Shown in pieces: positions 16,647 through 25,697 of a stretch of DNA of 64,000 bases (position 1 is the first letter of the stretch; each line of letters starts with the position of its first letter). Position numbers and translations under genes: made by a program. The notes beneath the pieces were generated by a model. The model saw only the letters and a list, made by a program, of their open reading frames with translations, was not told the origin of the DNA and made no database searches. Source of the DNA: Candidatus Alistipes faecigallinarum (GTDB taxonomy: Bacteria > Bacteroidota > Bacteroidia > Bacteroidales > Rikenellaceae); assembly GCA_019115605.1 (NCBI GenBank), contig DXDG01000022.1:32316-96315 (forward strand), written 5' to 3'.

Positions 16647-17525
16647 TTAGTCCAGCGTGGCGAGTCTGTCGAGTGCCGTGGCGATCATCCGCCGTACGAA
16701 GGGCTTGTAGTCCGTGCAGGCATCCAGTGCAACGCGCTGGGCGATGATCGTGCAGATCGTCGCGGCGCGGTGTCCCATCAGGGCGGCAAGGCCTGCGAGC
16801 GCCGAGCTTTCCATCTCGAAGTTGGTGATGCGGCGGCCGTGGTACTCGAACGACTCGATCTTTTCGTTCAGATGCGCATCCTGCGGTTCGAGGCGCACCC
16901 AGCGGCCCTGCGGGGCGTAGAAGCCCGGTGCGGCGATGGTGATGCCCTCGCGCGTGCAATCTCGGAAGAGCTCGAAGAGCGTCGTGTCGGCGTCGATGAA
17001 GTAGGGCTTCGGAAGCAGTTCGTTCCAGCCCGTATGCTTCATGAAGGCCTGCTCGATCTCCAGGTCGCAGACCTCGTTGCGGCCCTTGTAGTAGTTGAGC
17101 AGTCCGTCGAAGCCGACCGACGTGCGCGAGAAGACCATCTCCCCGACGCGGATGTCGGGCTGGATGGCGCCCGAGGTGCCCAGCCGCATAAGCGTCAGGC
17201 GGCGTTTCTGCACCTTCTCCTGCCGCGTGGCGAAATCGACGTTGGCCAGGGCGTCGAGCTCCGTTACCGAGATGTCGATGTTGCCGATGCCGATGCCCGT
17301 CGAGAGGACCGTCATGCGTTTGCCCTTGCAGGTGCCCGTTACGGTGCGGAATTCGCGGTTCTCGACCATGCACTCCCGGTTCTCGAAGTGCTCCGCAACG
17401 AGCTCCACACGCCCGGGATCCCCCACGAGGATGACCGTGTCGGCCAGTTGCTCGGGACGCAGGTGCAGATGGAATATCGAGCCGTCGTCGTTGATAATCA
17501 ATTCGGAAGCGGGAATGGTTCTCAT
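16647..17525 (-). CDS. Nucleoside phosphorylase (uridine phosphorylase-like)
   Basis: 292 residues of the PNP/UDP phosphorylase superfamily: VILVGDPGRVELVAEHF (phosphate-binding GDPxR), STGIGIGNIDISVTEL, LMRLGTSGAIQPDIRVGEMV, and the purine/uridine-site motif NFEMESSALAGLAALMG with the ribose-binding Met-Glu. It splits nucleosides with phosphate for salvage. Base preference is not certain; the layout is nearest to uridine phosphorylase. It is the first gene of the leftward operon, with a promoter about 30 bases upstream. Confidence 0.88.
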   Translation of the reverse strand: MRTIPASELIINDDGSIFHLHLRPEQLADTVILVGDPGRVELVAEHFENRECMVENREFRTVTGTCKGKRMTVLSTGIGIGNIDISVTELDALANVDFATRQEKVQKRRLTLMRLGTSGAIQPDIRVGEMVFSRTSVGFDGLLNYYKGRNEVCDLEIEQAFMKHTGWNELLPKPYFIDADTTLFELFRDCTREGITIAAPGFYAPQGRWVRLEPQDAHLNEKIESFEYHGRRITNFEMESSALAGLAALMGHRAATICTIIAQRVALDACTDYKPFVRRMIATALDRLATLD

Positions 17526-17556
17526 AATCGTCGTTTTTTGATTTTCATAATTGGCA

Positions 17557-17587
17557 TAAAAGTAATATATTTACCTCGAATATCAAA
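17557..17587 (-). promoter_or_regulatory. Promoter of the phosphorylase-dnaN-rex operon
   Basis: On the minus strand, a -33 TTTG (17584-17587) lies 19 bases from a -7-like TACTTTTA (17557-17564, one mismatch to TAnnTTTG). Spacing and distance to the ATG at 17525 fit a Bacteroidota housekeeping promoter. Confidence 0.6.
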
Positions 17588-17640
17588 ATTTTTTTATTTA
17601 CATAGGTATCGAAATCACAACAACATAAACCCACAAGAAC

Positions 17641-19026
17641 ATGACACTCATCAAATCCATTTCGGGAATCCGCGGTACGATCGGCGGCCCTGCGGGTGAG
17701 AACCTGACGCCGCATGATGTCGTGAAGTTTACCACGGCCTACGTGCGGCTCATTTCGGACCGCGTCGTGAACCGCAGACCCGTGATCGTCGTCGGGCGCG
17801 ACGCCCGCCTCTCGGGACAGCTTGTTTCGGATCTGGTCGAGGGAACGCTGCTGGCGTCGGGAGCCGATGTCATCAATGTCGGGCTCTGCACGACGCCCGG
17901 CACGGAGATGGCCGTCATCACGAAGCATGCCGACGGCGGCATCATCATCACCGCCTCGCACAATCCGCGGCAGTGGAACGCCCTGAAGCTGCTCAACGCC
18001 GACGGCGAGTTTCTCTCGGCCGCCGAAGGGCAGCAGGTGCTGGCCCTCTCCGGGGAGGAGTCGTTCGACTACCCCGCCATCGACGGCATCGGCCGCGTCC
18101 TCTCGCGTGAAGATTACAACGACGAGCATATCCGCCGCGTGCTGGCCCTGCCGATGGTCGATGTCGAAGCCGTGCGCCGGCGCCATTACAAGGTCGTTGT
18201 CGATGCCGTCAATTCGGTCGGCGGCGTGGTGATGCCCAAGCTGCTGCGCGAGCTGGGCTGCGAGGTCGTGGAGCTCAACTGCGAGCCTACGGGCGAGTTC
18301 GCCCACAACCCCGAGCCGCTGCCCGAGCATCTGCGCGGGATTTCCGAGGCTGTCGTACGCGAAAAGGCCGACCTGGGTGTCGTCGTCGATCCCGACGTGG
18401 ACCGCCTGGCCTTCGTTTCGGAGGACGGCACGATGTTCGGCGAGGAGTACACGCTCGTGTCGGTTGCCGACTACATCCTCTCGGAGCATCCGGGCAATAC
18501 GGTCTCGAACCTCTCCTCGACGCGCGCCCTGCGCGACGTTACCGAGCGCCGCGGCGGCCGCTACTACGCTTCGGCCGTCGGCGAGGTGAACGTTACCACG
18601 AAGATGAAGGAGGTCGGCGCCGTGATCGGCGGCGAGGGCAACGGCGGCGTGATCTATCCCGAGCTGCACTACGGCCGCGACGCACTGGTCGGAACGGCCC
18701 TCTTCCTCACCTGGCTGACCCGGCGCGGCATGACCCTGACGCAGCTGCGGGCGACCTATCCGGCCTACTACGCCTCGAAGAACCGCATCGAGCTGACGCC
18801 GGAGATCGACGTTGATAAAGTGCTGCGTGAGGTGAAGGAACGTTATTCCAATGAAAAAGTGAATGATATAGATGGTGTGAAGATCGACTTTGAGAACAGC
18901 TGGGTACACCTGCGCAAGTCGAATACCGAGCCGATCATCCGCGTCTATACCGAGGCACGCTCGATGGAGGAGGCCGATGCGCTGGCACAGCGTTTCATCG
19001 CCGAGATCCGGGAGATCTGCCGCTGA
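17641..19026 (+). CDS. glmM: Phosphoglucosamine mutase (GlmM-type)
   Basis: A 461-residue alpha-D-phosphohexomutase that converts glucosamine-6-P to glucosamine-1-P for UDP-GlcNAc and peptidoglycan. The phosphoserine loop is ITASHNPRQWNALK, the metal loop DPDVDRLAF, the sugar-specificity loop GGEGNGGVIYPELHYGRDA, and the phosphate-binding domain RKSNTEPIIRVYTEA. The start MTLIKSISGIRGTIGG is canonical. A phosphomannomutase activity cannot be excluded. The next gene starts 20 bases downstream, suggesting an operon with the lipoprotein, peptidase and phosphatase genes. Confidence 0.9.
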   Translation: MTLIKSISGIRGTIGGPAGENLTPHDVVKFTTAYVRLISDRVVNRRPVIVVGRDARLSGQLVSDLVEGTLLASGADVINVGLCTTPGTEMAVITKHADGGIIITASHNPRQWNALKLLNADGEFLSAAEGQQVLALSGEESFDYPAIDGIGRVLSREDYNDEHIRRVLALPMVDVEAVRRRHYKVVVDAVNSVGGVVMPKLLRELGCEVVELNCEPTGEFAHNPEPLPEHLRGISEAVVREKADLGVVVDPDVDRLAFVSEDGTMFGEEYTLVSVADYILSEHPGNTVSNLSSTRALRDVTERRGGRYYASAVGEVNVTTKMKEVGAVIGGEGNGGVIYPELHYGRDALVGTALFLTWLTRRGMTLTQLRATYPAYYASKNRIELTPEIDVDKVLREVKERYSNEKVNDIDGVKIDFENSWVHLRKSNTEPIIRVYTEARSMEEADALAQRFIAEIREICR

Positions 19027-19046
19027 CCGAAAAATCCGATCCTGAC

Positions 19047-19481
19047 ATGAAAAACAGAAAGGTGATGGTCTTGGCCGCTGCGGTCGTGGCGCTGGCTTCC
19101 TGCGGCGCCCACGCCTCGCGCCGCTCCTCCCGGGAGGGATCGCCCTTCCGCCCGGACGTGCATCATGCCGAAACGGTTTCCGAATGCAGGGGCACTTACC
19201 GGGGCGTTCTTCCCGCGGCCGACTGTCCGGGGATCGAGACGACCCTGACGCTCCGCTCCGACGGCATGTACGACCTGCACATGCGTTATCTCGAACGCGA
19301 CGGGCGATTCGATGCCTCGGGGGCCTATACGGTCCGGGGTGATCTGCTGACGCTCGAAAGCAGCGGCGACGGAGCCCGCTACCGGATCGAGCCGGAGGCG
19401 CTGCGGCAGCTCGACGGCAACGGACAGCCGATCGAAGGCCCGCTGGCCGAACATTATGTCTTACACAAAACATCCGAATGA
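19047..19481 (+). CDS. NlpE-like lipoprotein
   Basis: 144 residues with a lipoprotein signal (lipobox LASC, Cys at about residue 19) and an NlpE amino-domain-like core: YRGVLPAADCPGIETTLTLRSDGMYDL, followed by GAYTVRGDLLTL. The CxxC of E. coli NlpE is reduced to a single Cys in this loop (ADC). NlpE relatives sense envelope or copper stress at the outer membrane; the role here is unknown. Its TGA overlaps the ATG of the M20 peptidase gene, so they are coupled. Confidence 0.8.
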   Translation: MKNRKVMVLAAAVVALASCGAHASRRSSREGSPFRPDVHHAETVSECRGTYRGVLPAADCPGIETTLTLRSDGMYDLHMRYLERDGRFDASGAYTVRGDLLTLESSGDGARYRIEPEALRQLDGNGQPIEGPLAEHYVLHKTSE

Positions 19482-20851
19482 ATATGGACAAGGTAAAGAG
19501 TTATATCGAAGCCAACAACGATCGCTTCATCAATGAATTGTTCGATCTGATCCGCATCCCGTCGATCAGTGCCGAAGCCGCCCACAGGCCGGATATGCAA
19601 CGTTGCGCCGAATGGCTGGCTGCCGCCCTGGTGAAGGCCGGGGCCGACCGGGCCGAGGTGATGCCCACGGAGGGCAATCCCGTTGTCTATGCCGAGAAGA
19701 TCATCGACCCGAAGGCCCGCACGGTCCTCGTCTACGGCCATTATGATGTCATGCCGGTCGATCCGCGTGCCGAGTGGTGCACGGATCCCTTCGAGCCGGT
19801 TGTGCGCGACGGCCGCATCTGGGCGCGCGGCGCCGATGACGACAAGGGGCAGTTGTGGATGCACGCCAAGGCCTTCGAGGCGATGTGCGCCACCGGGACG
19901 CTCCCCTGCAACGTGAAGTTCATGCTCGAAGGCGAGGAGGAGATCGGTTCGGCAAGCCTCTACGAGTTCTGCCGGCGGAACAAGCGGCTGCTCAAGGCCG
20001 ACATCATCCTCGTGTCGGATACCTCGATGCTCTCGATGCAGACCCCCTCGATCACCTGCGGACTGCGCGGCCTGGCCTACATGGAGGTCGAGGTCCAGGG
20101 CCCGAACAAGGATCTGCATTCGGGACTCTTCGGCGGAGCCGTGGCCAATCCGGCCAACGTGCTGGCGCGGCTCATTGCCGGTCTGATCGACGAAAACGGA
20201 CGCGTTACGATTCCGGGCTTCTACGACGACGTGCGGGAGCTGACCCCCTCCGAGCGGCGGGCCTTCAACAAGGCGCCCTTCTCGCTGGCGGCCTACAAGC
20301 AGTCGCTGGAGATCGGCGACGTCGAGGGCGAGGCGGGTTATACGACCCTCGAACGCACGGGTGTGCGTCCGTCGCTTGACGTGAACGGAATCTGGGGTGG
20401 TTATACGGGCGAAGGCACCAAGACGGTGATCCCCTCGAAGGCTTCGGCCAAGATCTCGATGCGTCTGGTGCCCCATCAGGACTACCGCAAGATTGCGAAA
20501 CTCTTCGAGCGCCACTTCCGCCGGATCGCTCCCCGGAGCGTGAAGGTTACCGTGCGGTCGCTGCACGGCGGCATGCCCTATGTCGCCCCGACCGACATGC
20601 CGGCCTACAAGGCGGCCGAAAAGGCGGTCGAGACGACCTTCGGATGCAAGCCCCTGCCCTTCTATTCGGGCGGTTCGATTCCGATTATCAGCGGCTTCGA
20701 GTCGATTCTGGGCATCAAGTCGCTGCTGCTGGGATTCGGCCTGGCCGAGGATGCGATCCACTCGCCCAACGAGAGCTTCGGACTGGAGCAGTTCCGCCGC
20801 GGCGTGGAGACGATCCCCTGTTTCTACAAGTATTTCGCCGAAAGCAAGTAG
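19478..20851 (+). CDS. M20-family dipeptidase
   Basis: A 457-residue zinc peptidase of the M20 carnosinase/CNDP-like branch. Metal ligands and catalytic residues are visible as VYGHYDVMP (His88, Asp90), GADDDKGQ (about 118-124), the catalytic and metal Glu in EGEEEIGS (151-158), and the last His in DAIHSPNESF. The insert between the two catalytic halves is the usual dimerization lid. There is no signal peptide, so it acts in the cytosol on dipeptides. It overlaps the lipoprotein gene by 4 bases, and the phosphatase gene follows after 6. Confidence 0.92.
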   Translation: MNMDKVKSYIEANNDRFINELFDLIRIPSISAEAAHRPDMQRCAEWLAAALVKAGADRAEVMPTEGNPVVYAEKIIDPKARTVLVYGHYDVMPVDPRAEWCTDPFEPVVRDGRIWARGADDDKGQLWMHAKAFEAMCATGTLPCNVKFMLEGEEEIGSASLYEFCRRNKRLLKADIILVSDTSMLSMQTPSITCGLRGLAYMEVEVQGPNKDLHSGLFGGAVANPANVLARLIAGLIDENGRVTIPGFYDDVRELTPSERRAFNKAPFSLAAYKQSLEIGDVEGEAGYTTLERTGVRPSLDVNGIWGGYTGEGTKTVIPSKASAKISMRLVPHQDYRKIAKLFERHFRRIAPRSVKVTVRSLHGGMPYVAPTDMPAYKAAEKAVETTFGCKPLPFYSGGSIPIISGFESILGIKSLLLGFGLAEDAIHSPNESFGLEQFRRGVETIPCFYKYFAESK

Positions 20852-20857
20852 CGCGCC

Positions 20858-21640
20858 ATGTACGAAGCATACCGGGATTTTGCCGTCCGTCTGGCCCGGG
20901 AGGTGGGAGCGATCCACCTCTCCTTCTTCCGTGGTGCGGACCTGGGTATCCGGACGAAATCCAATATCGCGGACCTTGTAACCCGTGCCGACCGCGAGAG
21001 TGAGGAGCATATTGTCCGGGCGGTTGCGGCCGCCTGCCCGACTCACGCCGTATTGGGCGAGGAGGGCGGCGAACGCGGCGCCGCGGGCAGCGACTACCGT
21101 TGGGTGGTCGATCCGCTGGACGGGACGACCAACTTCAGCCAGGGACTCCCGGTCTTTGCCGTGTCGATAGCCCTTCAATACCGGGGCCAGACCATGGTCG
21201 GTGTGGTGTACGCCCCCTACCTCGGGGAGCTCTTCACGGCGGTGAAAGGGGGCGGCGCCTGGCTCACTGTCAGGGACGCGGCGCCGCAGCGGATCGCTGT
21301 CAGCCCGAAACAGGATCTCGCCGCAGCGGTCGTCGCTACGGGATTCCCCTACGACAAGTGCGACAATCCGGACAACAATGCGGAGAACGTCGCCCGGATC
21401 CTGCCCCATGTGCGGGATCTGCGGCGCATGGGAGCCGCCGCCTATGACCTCTGCTGCGTGGCGGCCGGCATGCTGGACGGATTCTGGGAGCTGGCCTTGC
21501 ACGAGTGGGATGTCTGTGCGGGCGAGCTGATTATCCGGGAGGCCGGCGGCGAGGTCGTTGCGTTGCGTGCGGACCGCGGGGTCTCGATCGTGGCGGGCAA
21601 CGAAACGATCATCCGCGAAATCGGCCGGTATGTCCGTTAA
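20858..21640 (+). CDS. Inositol monophosphatase family protein
   Basis: 260 residues of the Mg-dependent, lithium-sensitive phosphatase fold: GEEGG (near 67-71), the signature DPLDGTTNF (85-93) with metal-binding Asp residues, and the carboxy motif WDVCAGELIIREAGG. Relatives act on inositol phosphates, 3'-phosphoadenosine phosphate (CysQ), NADP or fructose-1,6-bisphosphate; which one cannot be told here. It is the last gene of the glmM run and is followed by a strong terminator. Confidence 0.9.
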   Translation: MYEAYRDFAVRLAREVGAIHLSFFRGADLGIRTKSNIADLVTRADRESEEHIVRAVAAACPTHAVLGEEGGERGAAGSDYRWVVDPLDGTTNFSQGLPVFAVSIALQYRGQTMVGVVYAPYLGELFTAVKGGGAWLTVRDAAPQRIAVSPKQDLAAAVVATGFPYDKCDNPDNNAENVARILPHVRDLRRMGAAAYDLCCVAAGMLDGFWELALHEWDVCAGELIIREAGGEVVALRADRGVSIVAGNETIIREIGRYVR

Positions 21641-21663
21641 GCAGGCGCCGACATCGGAGATGA

Positions 21664-21697
21664 AAAATCCGCAACCTCTTTCGGGGTTGCGGATTTT
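21664..21697. terminator. Bidirectional intrinsic terminator
   Basis: A 13-bp perfect stem (21664-21676 with 21685-21697), with A-run on one side and T-run on the other, lies between the phosphatase gene and the convergent DUF2461 gene. Confidence 0.9.
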
Positions 21698-21718
21698 CGT
21701 TGGGTGGAGGCGTCTCGC

Positions 21719-22399
21719 TCAACGCATCTCCTCGTAGGCATACTCCACGGCGCGGTTCAACTGGGCGATGAAGGGCTGTGTGCGGCGGAACTCTTCGAGG
21801 GCATGGTCGAGCAGCGCGTCGGCATCGAGCGACCGGTCGTCGATCGGCTTCTCGATGTAGAAGTCCTTCATCTTCAGCAGGTCGGCAAACTCGCTGTCGG
21901 CCGGGAATCCCGTCGGCACCCGCTTGAGGCGGCCGGTTGTTTCGAGGTGGAAACCGGGAGCCGCCGCGATCGCCTGCAGCAGTTCGTCGCCATGGTCCAG
22001 GATCTCCTCGCGGAGCGAGCGCAGCACGACCGGCTCAGGACAGTAGATGCCCGCGGAGAGCAGACTTTGACCGAGCAGGCTGTCGCCCGCCGGTTCGAGG
22101 TGGAGGTAATAGCCGGCGAATCCCGACTTCTTGCCCCGCGGGGCCACAAAGGCGCCGATATGGCTCTTGTAGGGAGTCTTGTCGGCCGAGAAGCGCGTGT
22201 CGCGGGCGATGCGGTAGGTGCAGTCCTGGACGCGCAGTCCCCGGATCGTGGGGTCGAAGTCGGCAATGCCTTCGATCAGCCGCTTGGTGAAGGCGGCGAA
22301 ACGCGCCTTTACCTGGAGCCACTCCCCGCGGTGGGCGTCGAACCACTCGCGGTTGTTGTTGTCGTGTAGCCGGCGGAGAAAATCGAGAACCTCCTTCAT
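21719..22399 (-). CDS. DUF2461 family protein
   Basis: 226 residues matching DUF2461 (TIGR02453 type). It begins FLRRLHDNNNREWFDAHRGEW, with the family N-N-x-x-W-F-x-x-x-R pattern, and includes YRIARDTRFSADKTPYKSHIGAF, the highly conserved R-F-S-x-D-K-x-P-Y-K segment, and GYYLHLEPAG. The family is widespread and has no proven activity. It lies 4 bases after glyA on the same strand and should be cotranscribed with it. Confidence 0.9.
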   Translation of the reverse strand: MKEVLDFLRRLHDNNNREWFDAHRGEWLQVKARFAAFTKRLIEGIADFDPTIRGLRVQDCTYRIARDTRFSADKTPYKSHIGAFVAPRGKKSGFAGYYLHLEPAGDSLLGQSLLSAGIYCPEPVVLRSLREEILDHGDELLQAIAAAPGFHLETTGRLKRVPTGFPADSEFADLLKMKDFYIEKPIDDRSLDADALLDHALEEFRRTQPFIAQLNRAVEYAYEEMR

Positions 22400-22403
22400 G
22401 GCA

Positions 22404-23684
22404 TTACCATGCGAAGAGCGGATAGTCGGCCATCAGGGCATTCACGTCGCGGCGTACGGCGGCGATGTTCTCCTCGTTCTCGGGGTCGTTGAGCACGCGG
22501 TCGATCAGTTCGACGATGTAGTCCATCTTATCTTCCTTTAGGCCGCGGGTCGTGATGGCCGGCGTACCGAAGCGCAGACCCGAGGTCTGGAACGGCGAGC
22601 GGCTGTCGAACGGCACCATGTTCTTGTTGGTCGTGATGTCGGCTGCCACGAGGCTCTTCTCGGCCTGCTTGCCCGTGAGCTCGGGGAACTTCGTGCGCAG
22701 ATCGACGAGCATCAGGTGGTTGTCCGTGCCGCCCGAGACGATCTTGTAGCCGCGCTTGGTGAAGGCTTCGGCCATGGCGTGGGCGTTCTTCTGCACCTGC
22801 AGCTGGTATTCGCGGTAGCTCGGTTCGAGCGCCTCGCCGAAGGCCACGGCCTTGGCGGCGATGACGTGCTCGAGCGGTCCGCCCTGGATGCCCGGGAAGA
22901 CGGCCGCATTGAGGATCTGCGACATCATCTTCACGGCGCCCTTCGGCGTGGTGAGGCCCCAGGGATTCTCGAAGTCCTTACCCATGAGGATGATACCTCC
23001 GCGCGGGCCGCGCAGGGTCTTGTGTGTCGTCGAGGTTACGATGTGGGCGTATTTCACGGGATTCTCCAGCAGACCCGCGGCGATCAGACCTGCCGTATGG
23101 GCCATGTCGACCAGCAGCAGCGCACCGACCTTGTCGGCAATCTCGCGCATGCGCTTGTAGTCCCATTCGCGCGAGTAGGCCGAAGCACCGCCGACGATCA
23201 GCTTCGGGCGGCACTCCAGCGCCAGCTGCTCCATGGCGTCATAGTCGATGCATCCGGTTTTCTCGTCGAGCTTGTAGCCCACGGCCTTGAAGTATTTGCC
23301 CGACATGTTCACCGGCGAGCCGTGCGAGAGGTGGCCGCCGTGCGAGAGGTCGAGGCCCATGAAGGTGTCGCCCGGATGCAGGCAGGCAAAGAAGACCGCC
23401 ATGTTGGCCTGTGCGCCCGAGTGGGGCTGGACGTTGGCGTATTCGGCGCCGTAGAGGCGGCAGACACGCTCGATGGCCAGCGACTCGACCTTGTCAACGA
23501 CCTCGCAGCCTCCGTAGTAGCGGGCTGCGGGGTATCCTTCGGCGTACTTGTTCGTGAGCACCGAGCCCATGGCCTCCATGACCTGCTGGCTGACGAAGTT
23601 CTCCGAGGCGATCAGTTCGATGCCGTGCGTCTGACGGCTGCGCTCGGCGGCGATCAGATCGAAAATCTGCGAATCTCTTTTCAT
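22404..23684 (-). CDS. glyA: Serine hydroxymethyltransferase GlyA
   Basis: A 426-residue PLP enzyme that interconverts serine and glycine and charges tetrahydrofolate with one carbon. Amino motifs are [10 protein letters not shown] and [29 protein letters not shown] holds the PLP Asp and His, and [14 protein letters not shown] carries the PLP Lys at 222. Length and motifs are complete. A near-consensus -7 box (TATCTTTA on the minus strand, 23721-23728) precedes it. Confidence 0.97.
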   Translation of the reverse strand: MKRDSQIFDLIAAERSRQTHGIELIASENFVSQQVMEAMGSVLTNKYAEGYPAARYYGGCEVVDKVESLAIERVCRLYGAEYANVQPHSGAQANMAVFFACLHPGDTFMGLDLSHGGHLSHGSPVNMSGKYFKAVGYKLDEKTGCIDYDAMEQLALECRPKLIVGGASAYSREWDYKRMREIADKVGALLLVDMAHTAGLIAAGLLENPVKYAHIVTSTTHKTLRGPRGGIILMGKDFENPWGLTTPKGAVKMMSQILNAAVFPGIQGGPLEHVIAAKAVAFGEALEPSYREYQLQVQKNAHAMAEAFTKRGYKIVSGGTDNHLMLVDLRTKFPELTGKQAEKSLVAADITTNKNMVPFDSRSPFQTSGLRFGTPAITTRGLKEDKMDYIVELIDRVLNDPENEENIAAVRRDVNALMADYPLFAW

Positions 23685-23781
23685 ATCGTAAGAATGTGGT
23701 GAGTTTTCGTTTACGGAGTGTAAAGATAGGTAATATTCGGTGAAAAAAAACCGCCGAAGGGCCGATTCAAAATATTTTTCT

Positions 23782-23789
23782 TAACTTTG
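23782..23789 (+). promoter_or_regulatory. Promoter -7 box for fabG
   Basis: TAACTTTG matches TAnnTTTG. The leader would be about 60 bases. Confidence 0.55.
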
Positions 23790-23856
23790 TTCGTCTTTTG
23801 GACGAAAAAGGGAAAAACGGAAGAATTGAAACATAACATCTAAAACACACACTATT

Positions 23857-24603
23857 ATGAAATTACTCGAAGGAAAAGTGGCCGTCATCACGGGTGCCGC
23901 CCGCGGTATCGGCAAGGCCATCGCGCTGCAGTTCGCCAAGGAGGGAGCCAACATCGCCTTCACCGATCTTACGATCGACGAGAACGGCAAGGCGACCGAG
24001 GCCGAGATTGCGGCCTTTGGCGTCAAGGCCAAGGGCTATGCCTCGAATGCGGCCAATTTCGAAGAGACCCACAAGGTCATCGACGAGATCGTCAAGGAGT
24101 TTGGCCGCATCGACATTCTGGTCAACAACGCCGGCATCACGAAGGACGGCCTGATGATGCGCATGTCGGAGGCCCAGTGGGACGCCGTGCTGACGGTGAA
24201 CCTCAAGTCGGCCTTCAACTTCATCCACGCCGTCGTGCCCGTCATGGCACGTCAGAAGAGCGGCTCGATCATCAACATGTCGTCGGTGGTCGGTGTCAGC
24301 GGCAACGCCGGACAGTGCAACTACTCGGCGTCGAAGGCCGGCATGATCGGTCTGGCGAAGTCGATCGCCAAGGAGATGGGTCCCCGCGGCATCCGCGCCA
24401 ACTGCATCGCCCCGGGATTCATCATCACCGACATGACCAACCAGCTTTCGGACGAGATCAAGGAGGCCTGGTGCAAGCAGATTCCGCTGCGTCGCGGCGG
24501 CACGCCCGAGGATGTGGCCAAGGTGGCTCTCTTCCTCGCATCGGATCTCTCGTCGTATGTCAGCGGTCAGGTGATCCACTGCTGCGGCGCGATGAACTGC
24601 TGA
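23857..24603 (+). CDS. fabG: 3-oxoacyl-ACP reductase FabG
   Basis: A 248-residue short-chain dehydrogenase that reduces 3-oxoacyl-ACP with NADPH in fatty acid elongation. It has the TGAARGIG cofactor loop (12-19), LVNNAGIT, catalytic Ser in NMSSVVG (142-143), and Tyr156 and Lys160 in YSASK. It then has RANCIAPGFIITDMT. The closing segment SSYVSGQVIHCCGAMNC is a Bacteroidales variant of the usual V-D-G-G end. It is alone between a promoter and a terminator rather than in a fab cluster. Confidence 0.93.
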   Translation: MKLLEGKVAVITGAARGIGKAIALQFAKEGANIAFTDLTIDENGKATEAEIAAFGVKAKGYASNAANFEETHKVIDEIVKEFGRIDILVNNAGITKDGLMMRMSEAQWDAVLTVNLKSAFNFIHAVVPVMARQKSGSIINMSSVVGVSGNAGQCNYSASKAGMIGLAKSIAKEMGPRGIRANCIAPGFIITDMTNQLSDEIKEAWCKQIPLRRGGTPEDVAKVALFLASDLSSYVSGQVIHCCGAMNC

Positions 24604-24625
24604 TATCTGAAGGGTAGACGCCTTG

Positions 24626-24665
24626 ACGGGACCTCTGCGGCCATGCCGCGAAGGTCCCGTTTTTT
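24626..24665 (+). terminator. Intrinsic terminator after fabG
   Basis: Stem ACGGGACCT with AGGTCCCGT, an inner GCGGC with GCCGC, then a T-run. Confidence 0.88.
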
Positions 24666-24693
24666 ATTGTCCGCAACTCCGCATCGGGAAGAA

Positions 24694-24724
24694 TTTGCCG
24701 GAACGCCGCTTTTTTATATATTTG
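24694..24724 (+). promoter_or_regulatory. Promoter of the PorV/PorQ-like gene
   Basis: A -33 TTTG (24694-24697), 19 bases, then -7 TATATTTG (24717-24724). The -7 box ends only 5 bases before the ATG at 24730, so transcription should begin at or next to the start codon. Confidence 0.65.
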
Positions 24725-24729
24725 TCCCC

Positions 24730-25611
24730 ATGAAACGTCTGACGATATGCTTGCTGGCGGTTCTCGGAACCGCTCTTGCGGCCCGGGCCCAGGGCTCGCT
24801 GCCGCTGACGCCCGACGCCAAGGTGCTCGGTATGGGCGGCGTGGCGATGACAACCCTCTCGGGGTCGCACGCCATCTACGGGAACTCCGCCATGGCGGCC
24901 TTCTCGATGATGCCGCTGCAGGTCTCCTCCTCCTACCTCCGACACAAGGGGGCCGATTATTACGCCGTGACGGGTTACGGCCGGTTCGACCGGTTCAACC
25001 TCGTGCAGCTCGGCTGGAGACAGTATCTTCGCGAGCGGGGCAACAACGATCTGGCGGTCGATCTGGGCTACTCGCGCCGGATCGGCGACAGCTGGGCCGT
25101 GGGACTCGTGGGCCGCTATGCACGGCTCAAGCGGCCGGCGGATATCCGGGAAAACGCCCTGGCCGTGGATTTGAGTGCGGCCTGGATGAAGCCGCTGGAG
25201 CTCGGGAGCTACTCGATGCTCCGGGCTGGTGCCAGGGTGGCGAATCTGGGCGGATACTTCGGCGATACCGAAGAGCGGCTGCCGATGAGCCTGACGGCGG
25301 GTGCGGCGCTCGACACCTTCCTGACGGATGCCCACGAGATCACCGTCGGTGCCGATCTGGGCTACGGCTTTGCTCCGCGTCCCGTACGGAGTTTCCTCTT
25401 CTCGGTGGGTGCCGAATACAACCTCATGCAGCTTCTGCAGGTGCGGGCCGGATACCATTACGGCAAGGATCGTTCGATTCTGCCCTCTTTCGCCTCGGTG
25501 GGTGTCGGTGCGCGCTTCCTCCACCTGCGGCTGGATTTCGCCTATCTGATTGCTCCGGAGAATTCGCTGATATACAACACCTACAGCATCAGCTTCGGAT
25601 TCGATTTCTGA
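24730..25611 (+). CDS. PorV/PorQ-like outer-membrane beta-barrel protein
   Basis: 293 residues with a signal peptide (1-20, ending ARAQ). The opening SLPLTPDAKVLGMGGVAMTTLSG resembles PorV/PorQ-type barrels, where an early D-x-x-x-x-G-M-G-G motif is conserved. Alternating amphipathic strands follow, and the protein ends IYNTYSISFGFDF, an aromatic carboxy-terminal strand typical of outer-membrane barrels. PorV and PorQ serve the type IX secretion pathway in other Bacteroidota. No other secretion gene is nearby, so that role is only a family association. Confidence 0.75.
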   Translation: MKRLTICLLAVLGTALAARAQGSLPLTPDAKVLGMGGVAMTTLSGSHAIYGNSAMAAFSMMPLQVSSSYLRHKGADYYAVTGYGRFDRFNLVQLGWRQYLRERGNNDLAVDLGYSRRIGDSWAVGLVGRYARLKRPADIRENALAVDLSAAWMKPLELGSYSMLRAGARVANLGGYFGDTEERLPMSLTAGAALDTFLTDAHEITVGADLGYGFAPRPVRSFLFSVGAEYNLMQLLQVRAGYHYGKDRSILPSFASVGVGARFLHLRLDFAYLIAPENSLIYNTYSISFGFDF

Positions 25612-25667
25612 TCGATTCGGGTTTTCCCGCCCTGGTTCGCCGGCGGGTCCGGGGGATCTGAACAGAG

Positions 25668-25697
25668 AGGCCGCCTACCCCTTGCGGGTGGCGGCCT
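25668..25697. terminator. Hairpin at the convergent gene ends
   Basis: AGGCCGCC and GGCGGCCT arms with an inner ACCC/GGGT pair overlap the last codons of the phosphatase gene. No T-run is present, so this is a weak call. Confidence 0.4.
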
